DNA from: M3007 sp043764095 | GTDB lineage: Bacteria; Bacteroidota; Bacteroidia; Chitinophagales; Saprospiraceae | Direction: 5' to 3' | NCBI GenBank assembly: GCA_043764095.1 | Contig: JAYUKX010000167.1 | Coordinates: forward strand, 1 to 64,000 | DNA length: 64,000 bases | In this document: piece by piece, positions 18,606 through 26,562 of the stretch | How the letters are laid out: every line of letters begins with the position of its first letter | How positions within the stretch are numbered: position 1 is the first letter of the stretch | Notes under the pieces: generated by a model | What the model was told of the DNA's origin: nothing | The model's database searches: none | The model's input: the letters and a program-made list of their open reading frames with translations, nothing else | Program-made: the position numbers and the translations under genes

Positions 18606-18700
18606 CAAAAGAGTTCAGCACATGGACTTTTGAAAATTAGAACACGGTAGGAAGATTGTTATACATGAAGCCGCTTGACGAAAAGTTAAGCGGCTTTTTT
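18606..18700 (+). ncRNA. Candidate small RNA, tandem family copy 3
   Basis: A 95-nt unit with CATCTTTG at 18592-18599, the same 5' hairpin (GGAC version, with an extra closing C-G pair because TTTTG follows), identical middle and identical terminator with six T. It lies immediately before the trpB promoter at 18773, but its terminator should separate it from trpBA. Confidence 0.75.
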
Positions 18701-18772
18701 CATTTGTACATTCTTGCACGCATCTGTGTATCGTCCCTCCTTTATCCTATTTTATGATTTTTTGCCGAATTG

Positions 18773-18805
18773 TTTGGTGGTCTAACAAAAAGGCATGTAC
18801 CTTTG
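18773..18805 (+). promoter_or_regulatory. trpBA promoter
   Basis: TTTG at 18773-18776, 21-nt spacer, TACCTTTG at 18798-18805: a near-consensus Bacteroidota promoter. Transcription would begin near 18812, so the in-frame ATG at 18770 cannot be used and the trpB start is the ATG at 18836. Confidence 0.75.
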
Positions 18806-18835
18806 TATCATCGTACTGATACATTAATACATTAT

Positions 18836-20089
18836 ATGCAAATAATAGAAACTGAAACTACCTATAAATCTGCCATTCTAAATGGTAAAGGCCATTTTGG
18901 CCCCTATGGCGGTTGTTACGTCCCAGAAGTACTTATGCCAGCCTTGGAGGAAATGGCGCAGGCTTTTGAGGATATTCAAAAAGACCCCGTTTTTTTAAAA
19001 GAATTCCACAATACATTAAATGAAATTAGTGGTCGCCCAACGGCATTTACGCCATTGCCGCGTATCTCCAAACGATTGGGAGGAGCAATGCTGTATATGA
19101 AAAATGAAGGACTGAACCATACTGGAGCGCATAAGATTAACCATTGTATTGGTCAGGCGCTATTGGCCAAGCGTTTGGGCAAACAAAGGATTATTGCAGA
19201 AACAGGCGCAGGACAGCATGGTTACGCCACTGCAGCGGTATGCGCCCGACTGGGTCTTGATTGCACCGTTTATATGGGCCGAAAAGATTATGAACGCCAG
19301 CGACCTAATGTGTATTGGATGGAATTACTAGGTTCAAAAGTGGTTCCAGTGGACGATGGTAGCCAAACCCTCAACGATGCCGTAATTGCTGCGTTTAAAG
19401 ATTGGGTAGCCAATCCAGAAAGTTTTTATCTTTTAGGTTCTGCCGTTGGGCCGCATCCTTTTCCTGCCATGAACACTTTTTTTCAAAAAATAGTAGGAGA
19501 GGAGATCCGCGAGCAATGCCTCGACATGGCTGGAAAACTGCCCGATTATTGTATTGCATGTGTAGGTGGCGGCTCCAATGCGATGGGGATTTTTTACGAT
19601 TTTCTCGATGAAGCATCCGTATCGCTTATCGGTGTGGAGGCTGGAGGAAAAGGAACAAAACCGGGCGAACATGCTTCAAAGTTAAAACGCGGTGTAGAAG
19701 GCATTTTTGAAGGCTATCATTCTTATTTTTTACAAGATGGAACAGGTAATATTGCAGCCACCCACTCTGTTTCAGCAGGCTTGGATTATTGTGGCGTTAG
19801 CCCTATTCTTGCTTGGCTCTCCGATGAAGGCCGTATCCAATTTGAAAATGCCTCTGATGAAGAAGCCCTAAATGCCGTTCAGTCCATTGCTCGCGAAGAA
19901 GGATTTATTATCGCCCTTGAGTCTGCACACGGATTTGCCCACGCATTCAAACTAGCTCCCACGCTCTCCAAAGAGCAGGTTATTGTAATCAATGCCTCGG
20001 GGCGTGGAGAAAAAGACTTGTTTATCACGATGCGCCATTTTCAAGAAGAAAGCCTTTTGACCTACGCCAAACATTTACTTAATGCTTAA
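18836..20089 (+). CDS. trpB: Tryptophan synthase beta subunit, divergent interface
   Basis: PLP enzyme joining indole and serine to tryptophan in the alpha2-beta2 complex. 417 residues from the ATG at 18836. PLP lysine K100 in HTGAHKIN, catalytic glutamate in AETGAGQHG, phosphate-binding GGGSNAMG and pyridine-contacting serine in ASGRGEKD are all intact, so the beta reaction should work. Unusual positions: the Salmonella beta-Lys167 position (TLKDA) is N180 here (TLNDA); KRED before the PLP lysine is KNEG; and the GPEH/GPQH region after SAGLDY is SPIL. These lie in or near the communication domain that talks to TrpA. It is followed 17 nt later by trpA. No other trp genes are in the window. 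Confidence 0.95.
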   Translation: MQIIETETTYKSAILNGKGHFGPYGGCYVPEVLMPALEEMAQAFEDIQKDPVFLKEFHNTLNEISGRPTAFTPLPRISKRLGGAMLYMKNEGLNHTGAHKINHCIGQALLAKRLGKQRIIAETGAGQHGYATAAVCARLGLDCTVYMGRKDYERQRPNVYWMELLGSKVVPVDDGSQTLNDAVIAAFKDWVANPESFYLLGSAVGPHPFPAMNTFFQKIVGEEIREQCLDMAGKLPDYCIACVGGGSNAMGIFYDFLDEASVSLIGVEAGGKGTKPGEHASKLKRGVEGIFEGYHSYFLQDGTGNIAATHSVSAGLDYCGVSPILAWLSDEGRIQFENASDEEALNAVQSIAREEGFIIALESAHGFAHAFKLAPTLSKEQVIVINASGRGEKDLFITMRHFQEESLLTYAKHLLNA

Positions 20090-20106
20090 CCTTATTTACC
20101 CATAAT

Positions 20107-20832
20107 ATGTCCACTCCCATTATGTCCCACCTTGTGCTGGGCTTCCCTTCGTTATCCGAAAGTATCCAAACCGCAGAAGCGTATATTGCCGCTGGTTGCG
20201 CTATATTAGAATTACAAATTCCATTTTCCCACCCTACTGCGGATGGCCCAGTGATTACGCATGCCTGCCGGGAAGCCGTTGAAAAAAACAATATCAGTGT
20301 AAATGATTGCTTGGGTGCATTGGCGGATATTCGTTCCCGTTTTCCACAACAGGAAATTATTGTGATGAGTTATTTGAATCGTGTGTTTACGTATGGTTTA
20401 CCTAATTTCTGCCAACAATTGCGCAAGTTGGATATTCGTCACCTCATCGTGCCGGATTTGCCTGTGGATAGTCCGCAAGCCATGGCTATTCACAATAATG
20501 GCATCATATTGGTACCCGTTTTGGCTGCAAATGTCAGCACTGAGCGATTAAAAAAACTACTCGATCGAGACTTTGATTTTTATTATTTAATGTCCGATTT
20601 CAAAATTACGGGTAGTACATTTAGTCTTCATCCTCGCTTGGAAGCCGTTATTCAACAAATACGTGCTACCCAACCAGCAGCCCGTATTGGTATTGGTTTT
20701 GGAATTAGTACCAAAGAACATGTACAATTGGTGACCAGTACGGTGGATTACGCTATTATCGGTTCTACTTTTATCAAAGCAAAAATGGATGGAAATCTTG
20801 CGCAAGTGATCGGTGCGTTAACTGCCGCTTAA
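20107..20832 (+). CDS. trpA: Tryptophan synthase alpha subunit, short and divergent
   Basis: TIM-barrel enzyme that cleaves indole-3-glycerol phosphate to indole. At 241 residues it is shorter than the usual ~265 because the N-terminus is trimmed. Catalytic pair retained: E35 (Salmonella E49) in LELQIPFS and D46 (D60) in TADGP. The conserved Asp56 of FSDP is H42 here (FSHP), the GDP turn is GFP, and the loop SRSGVTG is SDFKITG, keeping the active-site threonine. The phosphate loop region GFGIS and IGST is present. It forms a two-gene operon with trpB. The changes suggest a distinct TrpAB lineage with altered inter-subunit signalling (inference). Confidence 0.9.
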   Translation: MSTPIMSHLVLGFPSLSESIQTAEAYIAAGCAILELQIPFSHPTADGPVITHACREAVEKNNISVNDCLGALADIRSRFPQQEIIVMSYLNRVFTYGLPNFCQQLRKLDIRHLIVPDLPVDSPQAMAIHNNGIILVPVLAANVSTERLKKLLDRDFDFYYLMSDFKITGSTFSLHPRLEAVIQQIRATQPAARIGIGFGISTKEHVQLVTSTVDYAIIGSTFIKAKMDGNLAQVIGALTAA

Positions 20833-21070
20833 ACAGAATACAACTCTTTATTGGCGTGATTGGACGGGCCATCTAAGGGGCAAAACGGAGTATTCGTACA
20901 AATAAATGTGGTATTTAATAAATTTACTGCAAAAACAAGGTTGTTTTTTTCTATAAACTGGACATGATACCGTACCTTTCCTTCATCATTAGCCTATAAA
21001 CATATATTCCCTAACGGGAATTTTAAGGCGGCATTTTTCACAACCTTTTGCAGTACAAATATTAATAATT

Positions 21071-22606
21071 ATGCTAACAATCAAAAAATTAGGTGTATTC
21101 CTATGCTTTATTGTTTGTGCCCTATCCAGCCCAGCTCAAAATTATACTTTAGAAAGTGTGCAGTCTCTTCCTGCGCATGGTGTTCAAACCATTATGGATG
21201 GTGATAGAGTAACTGGATATTTCGTTTTTTACAAAAAAGACATGACCGACAAAAAAAATGATTTTTACGGTCTTGATCTGCTGGATGCACAACTCAAGCC
21301 AGTTAATTCTGCAAAAATAACGCTGCCTTTTGGCTCCATTTATTTGCAATCGGTGTTCAATGGAACGGTATTCGGTATCATGTTTTACCATCCAGACAAG
21401 GGTAATTATATTTTTATTTCTTATGATAAAAAACTTCAAGAAGTAGGCAGCCGTTTAACAGAAAGGCCTAATAAAGAGGAAAAAGACCTTTTGGATTTAA
21501 TGGCCAATAAGGATAATAAAGCAAATCTGTTTTTTTATTATGGTATCCGACCTGTTCCGGAAAAAGGTTTTGTCCGCGCAGGTTACGGTGATGCAGATGA
21601 TCGTTACAAGGTTAGGTTTTATGATAATACCTTTAAGCAAAAATGGTCAAAAAACACCCCAGAAGACGCGAAAGGTTATGAGGCATTTACCCTTTCCGAC
21701 ATTAGTACACAGTATATTACGGGGTTTACCATGCGTAAAAGTCATTCGTCGGTTGAAAAAATTGAAACAGCATTAACCGTTTTTGAAGTAGAAACGGGTA
21801 AAAAAATAGTAGATTTACCTATTCAAAAAGAAAAAGAACCTCTCGCTGTAATGGCAACTTTCCTCACTAATGACACTACTAAAATCATTGTTCAGGGCGA
21901 ATATTACGATAAAAATAATAAACCAGGTATTGATAAAAGTTTGGGGCTTTTTTTTAACACTTATGACCTGAAAACGAAAAAAGAACTCAGTGAAACCCGC
22001 TGTTCGTGGGTGGTGAATTACCCTAAATTATTTGATGAAAAATTAAAAAAAGGGATTGATAATAAATTTTTAAATTTCCCTCATGTCATGCAGAAAACCT
22101 CCAATGGCCACTATGTATTGGTATTTGAACAATTTAAAAAAGAAATGAATGCTGGCGGTTTGGAACGAAGAACTACAATTGGTATCACCGAATTTGCCCA
22201 AATTGAGACAAGTACGATCTGGATACTGGAACTCGACGCGCAATTGAAACCTATTGTCGCTAATTCTTTTGAGCAAAAAGGCAGGGGCTTACTCTTGCCA
22301 GTCAATTTGGATATGTTGGGCATCGGTTTTCCGGGTGCTTATTCAAAAGGAGCAAATGGCTTCTGTTTCCAACATTTGCTACTGCAAGATGGTAAATCAA
22401 CGGCCATTTGCTCCAATAATGCCCATATTAAAGGGAGCGGAGGTGTATATTCTGTGTCTTTGACTAAAAACGATGCGGCACAAGATATAAATGTAAACGT
22501 TCCTGATGACGCATTCGTAATCTGTTCGCCTGCTAATACGGTACATACTATGTTGGCACAATATCAACCGAGTACAAAGCAATTGCAACTGAAAATGGTG
22601 CAATAG
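21071..22606 (+). CDS. Secreted protein of unknown function
   Basis: A 511-residue protein with a signal peptide (MLTIKKLGVFLCFIVCALSSPAQ). The mature part is beta-rich with repeated segments such as YFVFYKKD, IFISYDKKLQEVG and IWILELDAQLK, suggesting a beta-propeller or a chain of beta-sheets. No catalytic motif, lipobox or T9SS domain is visible, so it is probably periplasmic or surface-associated through another route. It stands alone and ends 3 nt from the convergent DUF4139 gene. I do not recognise the family with confidence. Confidence 0.75.
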   Translation: MLTIKKLGVFLCFIVCALSSPAQNYTLESVQSLPAHGVQTIMDGDRVTGYFVFYKKDMTDKKNDFYGLDLLDAQLKPVNSAKITLPFGSIYLQSVFNGTVFGIMFYHPDKGNYIFISYDKKLQEVGSRLTERPNKEEKDLLDLMANKDNKANLFFYYGIRPVPEKGFVRAGYGDADDRYKVRFYDNTFKQKWSKNTPEDAKGYEAFTLSDISTQYITGFTMRKSHSSVEKIETALTVFEVETGKKIVDLPIQKEKEPLAVMATFLTNDTTKIIVQGEYYDKNNKPGIDKSLGLFFNTYDLKTKKELSETRCSWVVNYPKLFDEKLKKGIDNKFLNFPHVMQKTSNGHYVLVFEQFKKEMNAGGLERRTTIGITEFAQIETSTIWILELDAQLKPIVANSFEQKGRGLLLPVNLDMLGIGFPGAYSKGANGFCFQHLLLQDGKSTAICSNNAHIKGSGGVYSVSLTKNDAAQDINVNVPDDAFVICSPANTVHTMLAQYQPSTKQLQLKMVQ

Positions 22607-22609
22607 CCC

Positions 22610-24247
22610 CTAGCTCTTCAATATCGCAACATTTTTATCCTTTGGGTACTTCATAGAATAAGAAAACCTAACTTTCTTGTTCTGTCCAGGCTTTATATCC
22701 AGTTTCCACGTCAATTTTCCATAAGTTGGGGCATATTCTGCGCCATCTTTATCCAGTAATTCTACTTCAATCGTTTCTTGTTTGGAAATGGGAATTTGGT
22801 CAATAAATTCGATATTAACAGGTACCGTTTTGTTGTTTTTTACGGTAATTTCAAAGGCATAGTTTTCTTTGATCGTATTGCTCAATATCTTTTTGCGCTC
22901 GGTAAAATCTTTAGGTTGTACGCGTTTGATCGTAATTTGGTCGTCGCGGCCAAGCGAAAGGAGCAATGTATCAGAGGTGACATTGGGGTTTACTGTAGTT
23001 TGCCCCACATAAGTTTCGCGGAAAAAGATATTGGCGGTGCCTGGCAAAAGATTATACTTGCCGTAGTCGATTATTTTGGCCAACAAAAACACAGCGGGTT
23101 CTACTTTTGGTACAGCGTGGTACTGGTAAATAGCGGCCATTTCCTTTTCTTCCACAGTTATGATATTCGATTGGCCATCTGCTGCGATATCTTGTGCTTT
23201 GGCGATATCAAAAGTAGTGAGGAATTCTTCTTGCGCTTCATCTACAATGATTTCCTCAGGTTTATCAGCCATTTCTGCTCCGGCCATATTAGGAGCCGCT
23301 TCTTTCATTTGAAAAACATTGGAACGGAATACATCCGTGTTTCTAACCTCCTCTTCTTTAAAAAAATGGCTTATTCTAAAATCCACAAAAACTGGGTAAA
23401 GTATCGGTCGATTATTATTGACCAAAGGCATAGCAGAAGAAAGCGAGACTTTTACATTTTTCCAGTCAAAACCCGTATTATTGATTACATTGGCCTTGAA
23501 CACCAGTTTTAATGGCTGATCCAATCCTTCGGAACGTAAGTCGTATAACGGTGTCCAAAGCGCATTTTGTACCAAATAAGTACAGGCAATTTCCACCGTT
23601 TGTGCCGTGTATGATTCTACTTTTAGCACAATTTCGCCAGTTCTGTTGGCTGTATTTGGATAAAGTTTTTGGAGTTCTTCATTGAATTGTTCAATCCTTG
23701 CATGTAGGTTGCGAAGCGCAATTTGGTCACTTTGGATCAATTTTTTGAGGTTGAGCATCCGAGTACGATAAAAATCGGCCAATTCGCGCAATTCTGAAAC
23801 GGAAAGACGAGGATCTGTTTTGCCATCGGGAATAGTACCTATAAGTGTGGCATTGTGGCCAATAATCACATTTTCTTTGTTATAAACATCTATTTCATCG
23901 TTTAGGGCCGAAATTGCGTCATTGAGTAAAACAATAGAATCTCTAATTTTTTGAATTCGGGGTGACTCGGGGGCTGGGGCTGGCGTTTTCATTTGGAAAA
24001 CAGCGGCATTAAGGGTGGCTCCGCCGCTTAGTTTTACCTGTAAACTCTGTGCATTGAAATAAGGAGACAGGTTGTCAAAAAATACTTCCGATTTGCCCGC
24101 AGGGATCGAAACCCGTGCAACACTCGTAACTTTGGCACTGCTGCGGTAAATCGTTACTTCCTTAATAGTGGGAGTAACGTGGTTGGGGGCTGCAATAATG
24201 ATTTGAGTTAGGCTGAGTAAAAGACCTAAAATGATGGTAATGCGCAT
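22610..24247 (-). CDS. DUF4139 / mucoidy inhibitor MuiA-like secreted protein
   Basis: A 545-residue exported protein with signal peptide (MRITIILGLLLSLTQIIIA). N-terminal DUF4140-type domain (EVTIYRSSAKVTSVA), a central coiled coil (~90-205, helices rich in Leu, Asn and Glu), then a DUF4139 beta domain (NALWTPLYDLRSEG, NNTGFDWKNVKVSLS, VGQTTVNP, ITIKRVQPKDFTERKK). This is the architecture of the MuiA family, found widely but with no established biochemical role. It is divergent from the PhoD gene and convergent with the preceding secreted protein. Confidence 0.85.
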   Translation of the reverse strand: MRITIILGLLLSLTQIIIAAPNHVTPTIKEVTIYRSSAKVTSVARVSIPAGKSEVFFDNLSPYFNAQSLQVKLSGGATLNAAVFQMKTPAPAPESPRIQKIRDSIVLLNDAISALNDEIDVYNKENVIIGHNATLIGTIPDGKTDPRLSVSELRELADFYRTRMLNLKKLIQSDQIALRNLHARIEQFNEELQKLYPNTANRTGEIVLKVESYTAQTVEIACTYLVQNALWTPLYDLRSEGLDQPLKLVFKANVINNTGFDWKNVKVSLSSAMPLVNNNRPILYPVFVDFRISHFFKEEEVRNTDVFRSNVFQMKEAAPNMAGAEMADKPEEIIVDEAQEEFLTTFDIAKAQDIAADGQSNIITVEEKEMAAIYQYHAVPKVEPAVFLLAKIIDYGKYNLLPGTANIFFRETYVGQTTVNPNVTSDTLLLSLGRDDQITIKRVQPKDFTERKKILSNTIKENYAFEITVKNNKTVPVNIEFIDQIPISKQETIEVELLDKDGAEYAPTYGKLTWKLDIKPGQNKKVRFSYSMKYPKDKNVAILKS

Positions 24248-24312
24248 AGTTTTATGTTATTGTTAGAATGTTCGGGGACTTAGATGTAATAAGCGGTAAA
24301 AGTGCATAAATA

Positions 24313-24343
24313 TTGTGATTCATCCATCGATCCTATACCTTTG
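24313..24343 (+). promoter_or_regulatory. Promoter of the PhoD gene
   Basis: TTG at 24313-24315, 20-nt spacer, TACCTTTG at 24336-24343. The expected start near 24350 leaves a ~30-nt leader before the ATG at 24382. Confidence 0.65.
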
Positions 24344-24381
24344 ATGCTGAAATCCATGCCTTAACCTAGATTTTTACAAAT

Positions 24382-26370
24382 ATGAGAAAATTGTTTTTTC
24401 TTTTGTCCTTACTGATTACTCAAAGTATCGTTGCCCAAACGCTAGAACGCAGCCTTATTTTTAACCCCAATCTCAAACCCTTTTACCACGGCGTGGCCTC
24501 TGGTGAACCTACCACCCATAGTGTAGTCTTGTGGACAAGGGTTACTCCCGAAAGCACGGGCGATATTTCAGTTCAATATACCATTGCGTTGGATACAGGA
24601 TTTCAGCAAATAGTACAAACGGGTAGCGCAATAGCAGCAGAGTCAAGGGATTATACCCTAAAAGTAGCAGTGAATGGCTTAAATCCAAATGCTGTGTATT
24701 ATTACTATTTTGAGGCATTAGGGCGTAATTCATTGATAGGAAGGGCCAAAACCTGCCCAGCGGGTGGCGTTGAGCACCTGCGTTTTGGTGTGGTATCTTG
24801 CTCCAATTATGAGCATGGTTATTTCAGTGCTTATGGGCATTTGGCGCAACAAAATGACTTAGATGCAGTAATCCACTTGGGCGATTATATTTATGAATAT
24901 GAGGCCAATGGTTCAATTCCGGGGCGCGCACACGAACCTAATTCGGAATTGTTGACTTTGTCGGACTATCGAACACGGTATTCGCTGCATCGGCTTGACC
25001 CCAACTTGATCCGCTTGCACCAGCAACATACCATGATTAGTGTGTGGGACGACCACGAATCTGCCAATGATTCCTACACCGATGGCGCACAAAACCACCA
25101 AGCCTCAGAAGGATCGTGGGCGGTGCGTAAGGCGATTTCCAAACAGGTATATTTTGAGTGGATGCCAATAGCGGATAACATGGATTTATCTATTTATCGC
25201 AAATTTCAATACGGTGATCTTTGCGATGTATTGATGCTGGATACTCGTTTGGAAGGTCGTGATATGCCACCACCAAATTTTGACACACCCGATGTACCAG
25301 CCCGCCAGATCATAAGCCCCACGCAGATGGATTGGTTGACCCATCAATTAAAAAACTCCTCGGCACGCTGGAAAGTATTGGGCAATCAAATACTGTTTTC
25401 CACCTTTAATATAGGTTTCTCGGCGGGTATCCTCGATGGTGATCCAGATCCAACTAATATTGACTCTATTCGGCAGGTCGAAAACGCATTTATTGATAAT
25501 TGGGAGTCGTACCCCACGCAACGCAATAGTATTATTGATACATTACAGGTGCGTCAGATTGAGAATGTAGTGATTGTTTCGGGTGATTCACATTGCTCTT
25601 GGGCTTTTGATGTTACCAAAGAAGCGGTAAAATACCCCGTTGCAGCCAGTTTTAACCTTCCTACACCTAATCCATTCAATCCAGCGACAGGTCAAGGTTA
25701 CAATAAAGCAACAGGGGAGGGGTCGTATGCCGTTGAATTTGGGGTGCCTTCTGTGTCTTCCAATAATTTTGATGAATTGGTAGGTTATACTTTGGCCAAC
25801 CAGTTTGAATCTGTGATTGCGGCACCCATCCAGCCGTTTAACCTTGATTATAATCCGCACCTGAAATATGTTGATTTGGATCGGCATGGGTACATTCTTC
25901 TTGATCTTTTGCCTGATACCGCACAGGCGAATTATTACTATATCCCTAGCCCAATGATTGATTCTGTTGCGGCTAGTTTTGGAAAAGCCGCCTATACCTT
26001 AAAAGATGCAAACCACATATTTATTCGCGATACGCCGTCGGCTCAAAAAGTGATTCAGGATGCACCAACGCCCTTGCTGCCTTTTGGAACAGTAGGGCAA
26101 ACTGAGCCACAAACGATAGAAATTTTGAGTATTTTCCCTAATCCTGCCCATGATTTTGCCTATATCCAAATTGGGCTAAATCAACCGCAGGACATATCGG
26201 TGGCTTTGTACGATATGAATGGCCGACTCATATTACAGTACCCTTCGTATTATTATTCAAAAGGATTGTATGCGCATGGGCTTTCTTTGGGCAATATACC
26301 TAAGGGTGTTTATCAAGTTGTGGTATCTGGGAAATCAGGAATTATTAGTAAATTATTAGTGGTGGAATAG
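24382..26370 (+). CDS. Secreted PhoD-family alkaline phosphatase with T9SS sorting domain
   Basis: A 662-residue phosphodiesterase/phosphatase. Signal peptide 1-18 (ending SIVAQ), then the PhoD N-terminal beta domain (HGVASGEPTTHSVVLWTRV), followed by the metallophosphoesterase core: VVSCSNYEHGYF, HLGDYIYEYE, WDDHESAND and VSGDSHCSW, which supply the Fe/Ca ligands known for PhoD. The last ~80 residues (IFPNPAHDFAYI to KLLVVE) are a T9SS sorting domain, so the enzyme probably works on the cell surface or outside, scavenging phosphate. No Pho-box search was possible. It has its own promoter. Confidence 0.93.
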   Translation: MRKLFFLLSLLITQSIVAQTLERSLIFNPNLKPFYHGVASGEPTTHSVVLWTRVTPESTGDISVQYTIALDTGFQQIVQTGSAIAAESRDYTLKVAVNGLNPNAVYYYYFEALGRNSLIGRAKTCPAGGVEHLRFGVVSCSNYEHGYFSAYGHLAQQNDLDAVIHLGDYIYEYEANGSIPGRAHEPNSELLTLSDYRTRYSLHRLDPNLIRLHQQHTMISVWDDHESANDSYTDGAQNHQASEGSWAVRKAISKQVYFEWMPIADNMDLSIYRKFQYGDLCDVLMLDTRLEGRDMPPPNFDTPDVPARQIISPTQMDWLTHQLKNSSARWKVLGNQILFSTFNIGFSAGILDGDPDPTNIDSIRQVENAFIDNWESYPTQRNSIIDTLQVRQIENVVIVSGDSHCSWAFDVTKEAVKYPVAASFNLPTPNPFNPATGQGYNKATGEGSYAVEFGVPSVSSNNFDELVGYTLANQFESVIAAPIQPFNLDYNPHLKYVDLDRHGYILLDLLPDTAQANYYYIPSPMIDSVAASFGKAAYTLKDANHIFIRDTPSAQKVIQDAPTPLLPFGTVGQTEPQTIEILSIFPNPAHDFAYIQIGLNQPQDISVALYDMNGRLILQYPSYYYSKGLYAHGLSLGNIPKGVYQVVVSGKSGIISKLLVVE

Positions 26371-26562
26371 GCTAAAATTATACTGTATTTGAAATAGTGT
26401 AAATATGACCTATTCCGAAGCCTTAAACAAAATAAAAATCTTTGAAACCGTTAAAAAAAGCGAATCAGCCAACTAAAAGCCAACTATTGGTCAAAAAATT
26501 GTACTTTTGTGCCGAATTTACACATTTTTAAAACCATTTTACCATTTTACACACACACAGAT

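Larger units (their letters stand above)
18164..18700 (+). repeat. Tandem duplication containing small-RNA copies 2 and 3
   Basis: Positions 18164-18358 and 18508-18700 are two copies of the same ~195-nt block, offset by 344 nt. Besides the RNA core, they share about 95 nt of upstream sequence (TAATTTCATCC, CATAAAGTATTTC, ACTTATCAATTG, CCCCCATTAGT and GTTAGCTCCATCTTTG). Copy 1 shares the core and only traces of this upstream block. The spacer 18359-18507 is not repeated. This arrangement suggests duplication of a complete promoter-RNA-terminator cassette. Confidence 0.85.

Noticed and set aside
26404..26475. A 23-codon frame (MTYSEALNKIKIFE...) between the PhoD and esterase genes
   Set aside because: Too short to judge, no conserved feature, and it is probably chance in an A-rich leader.
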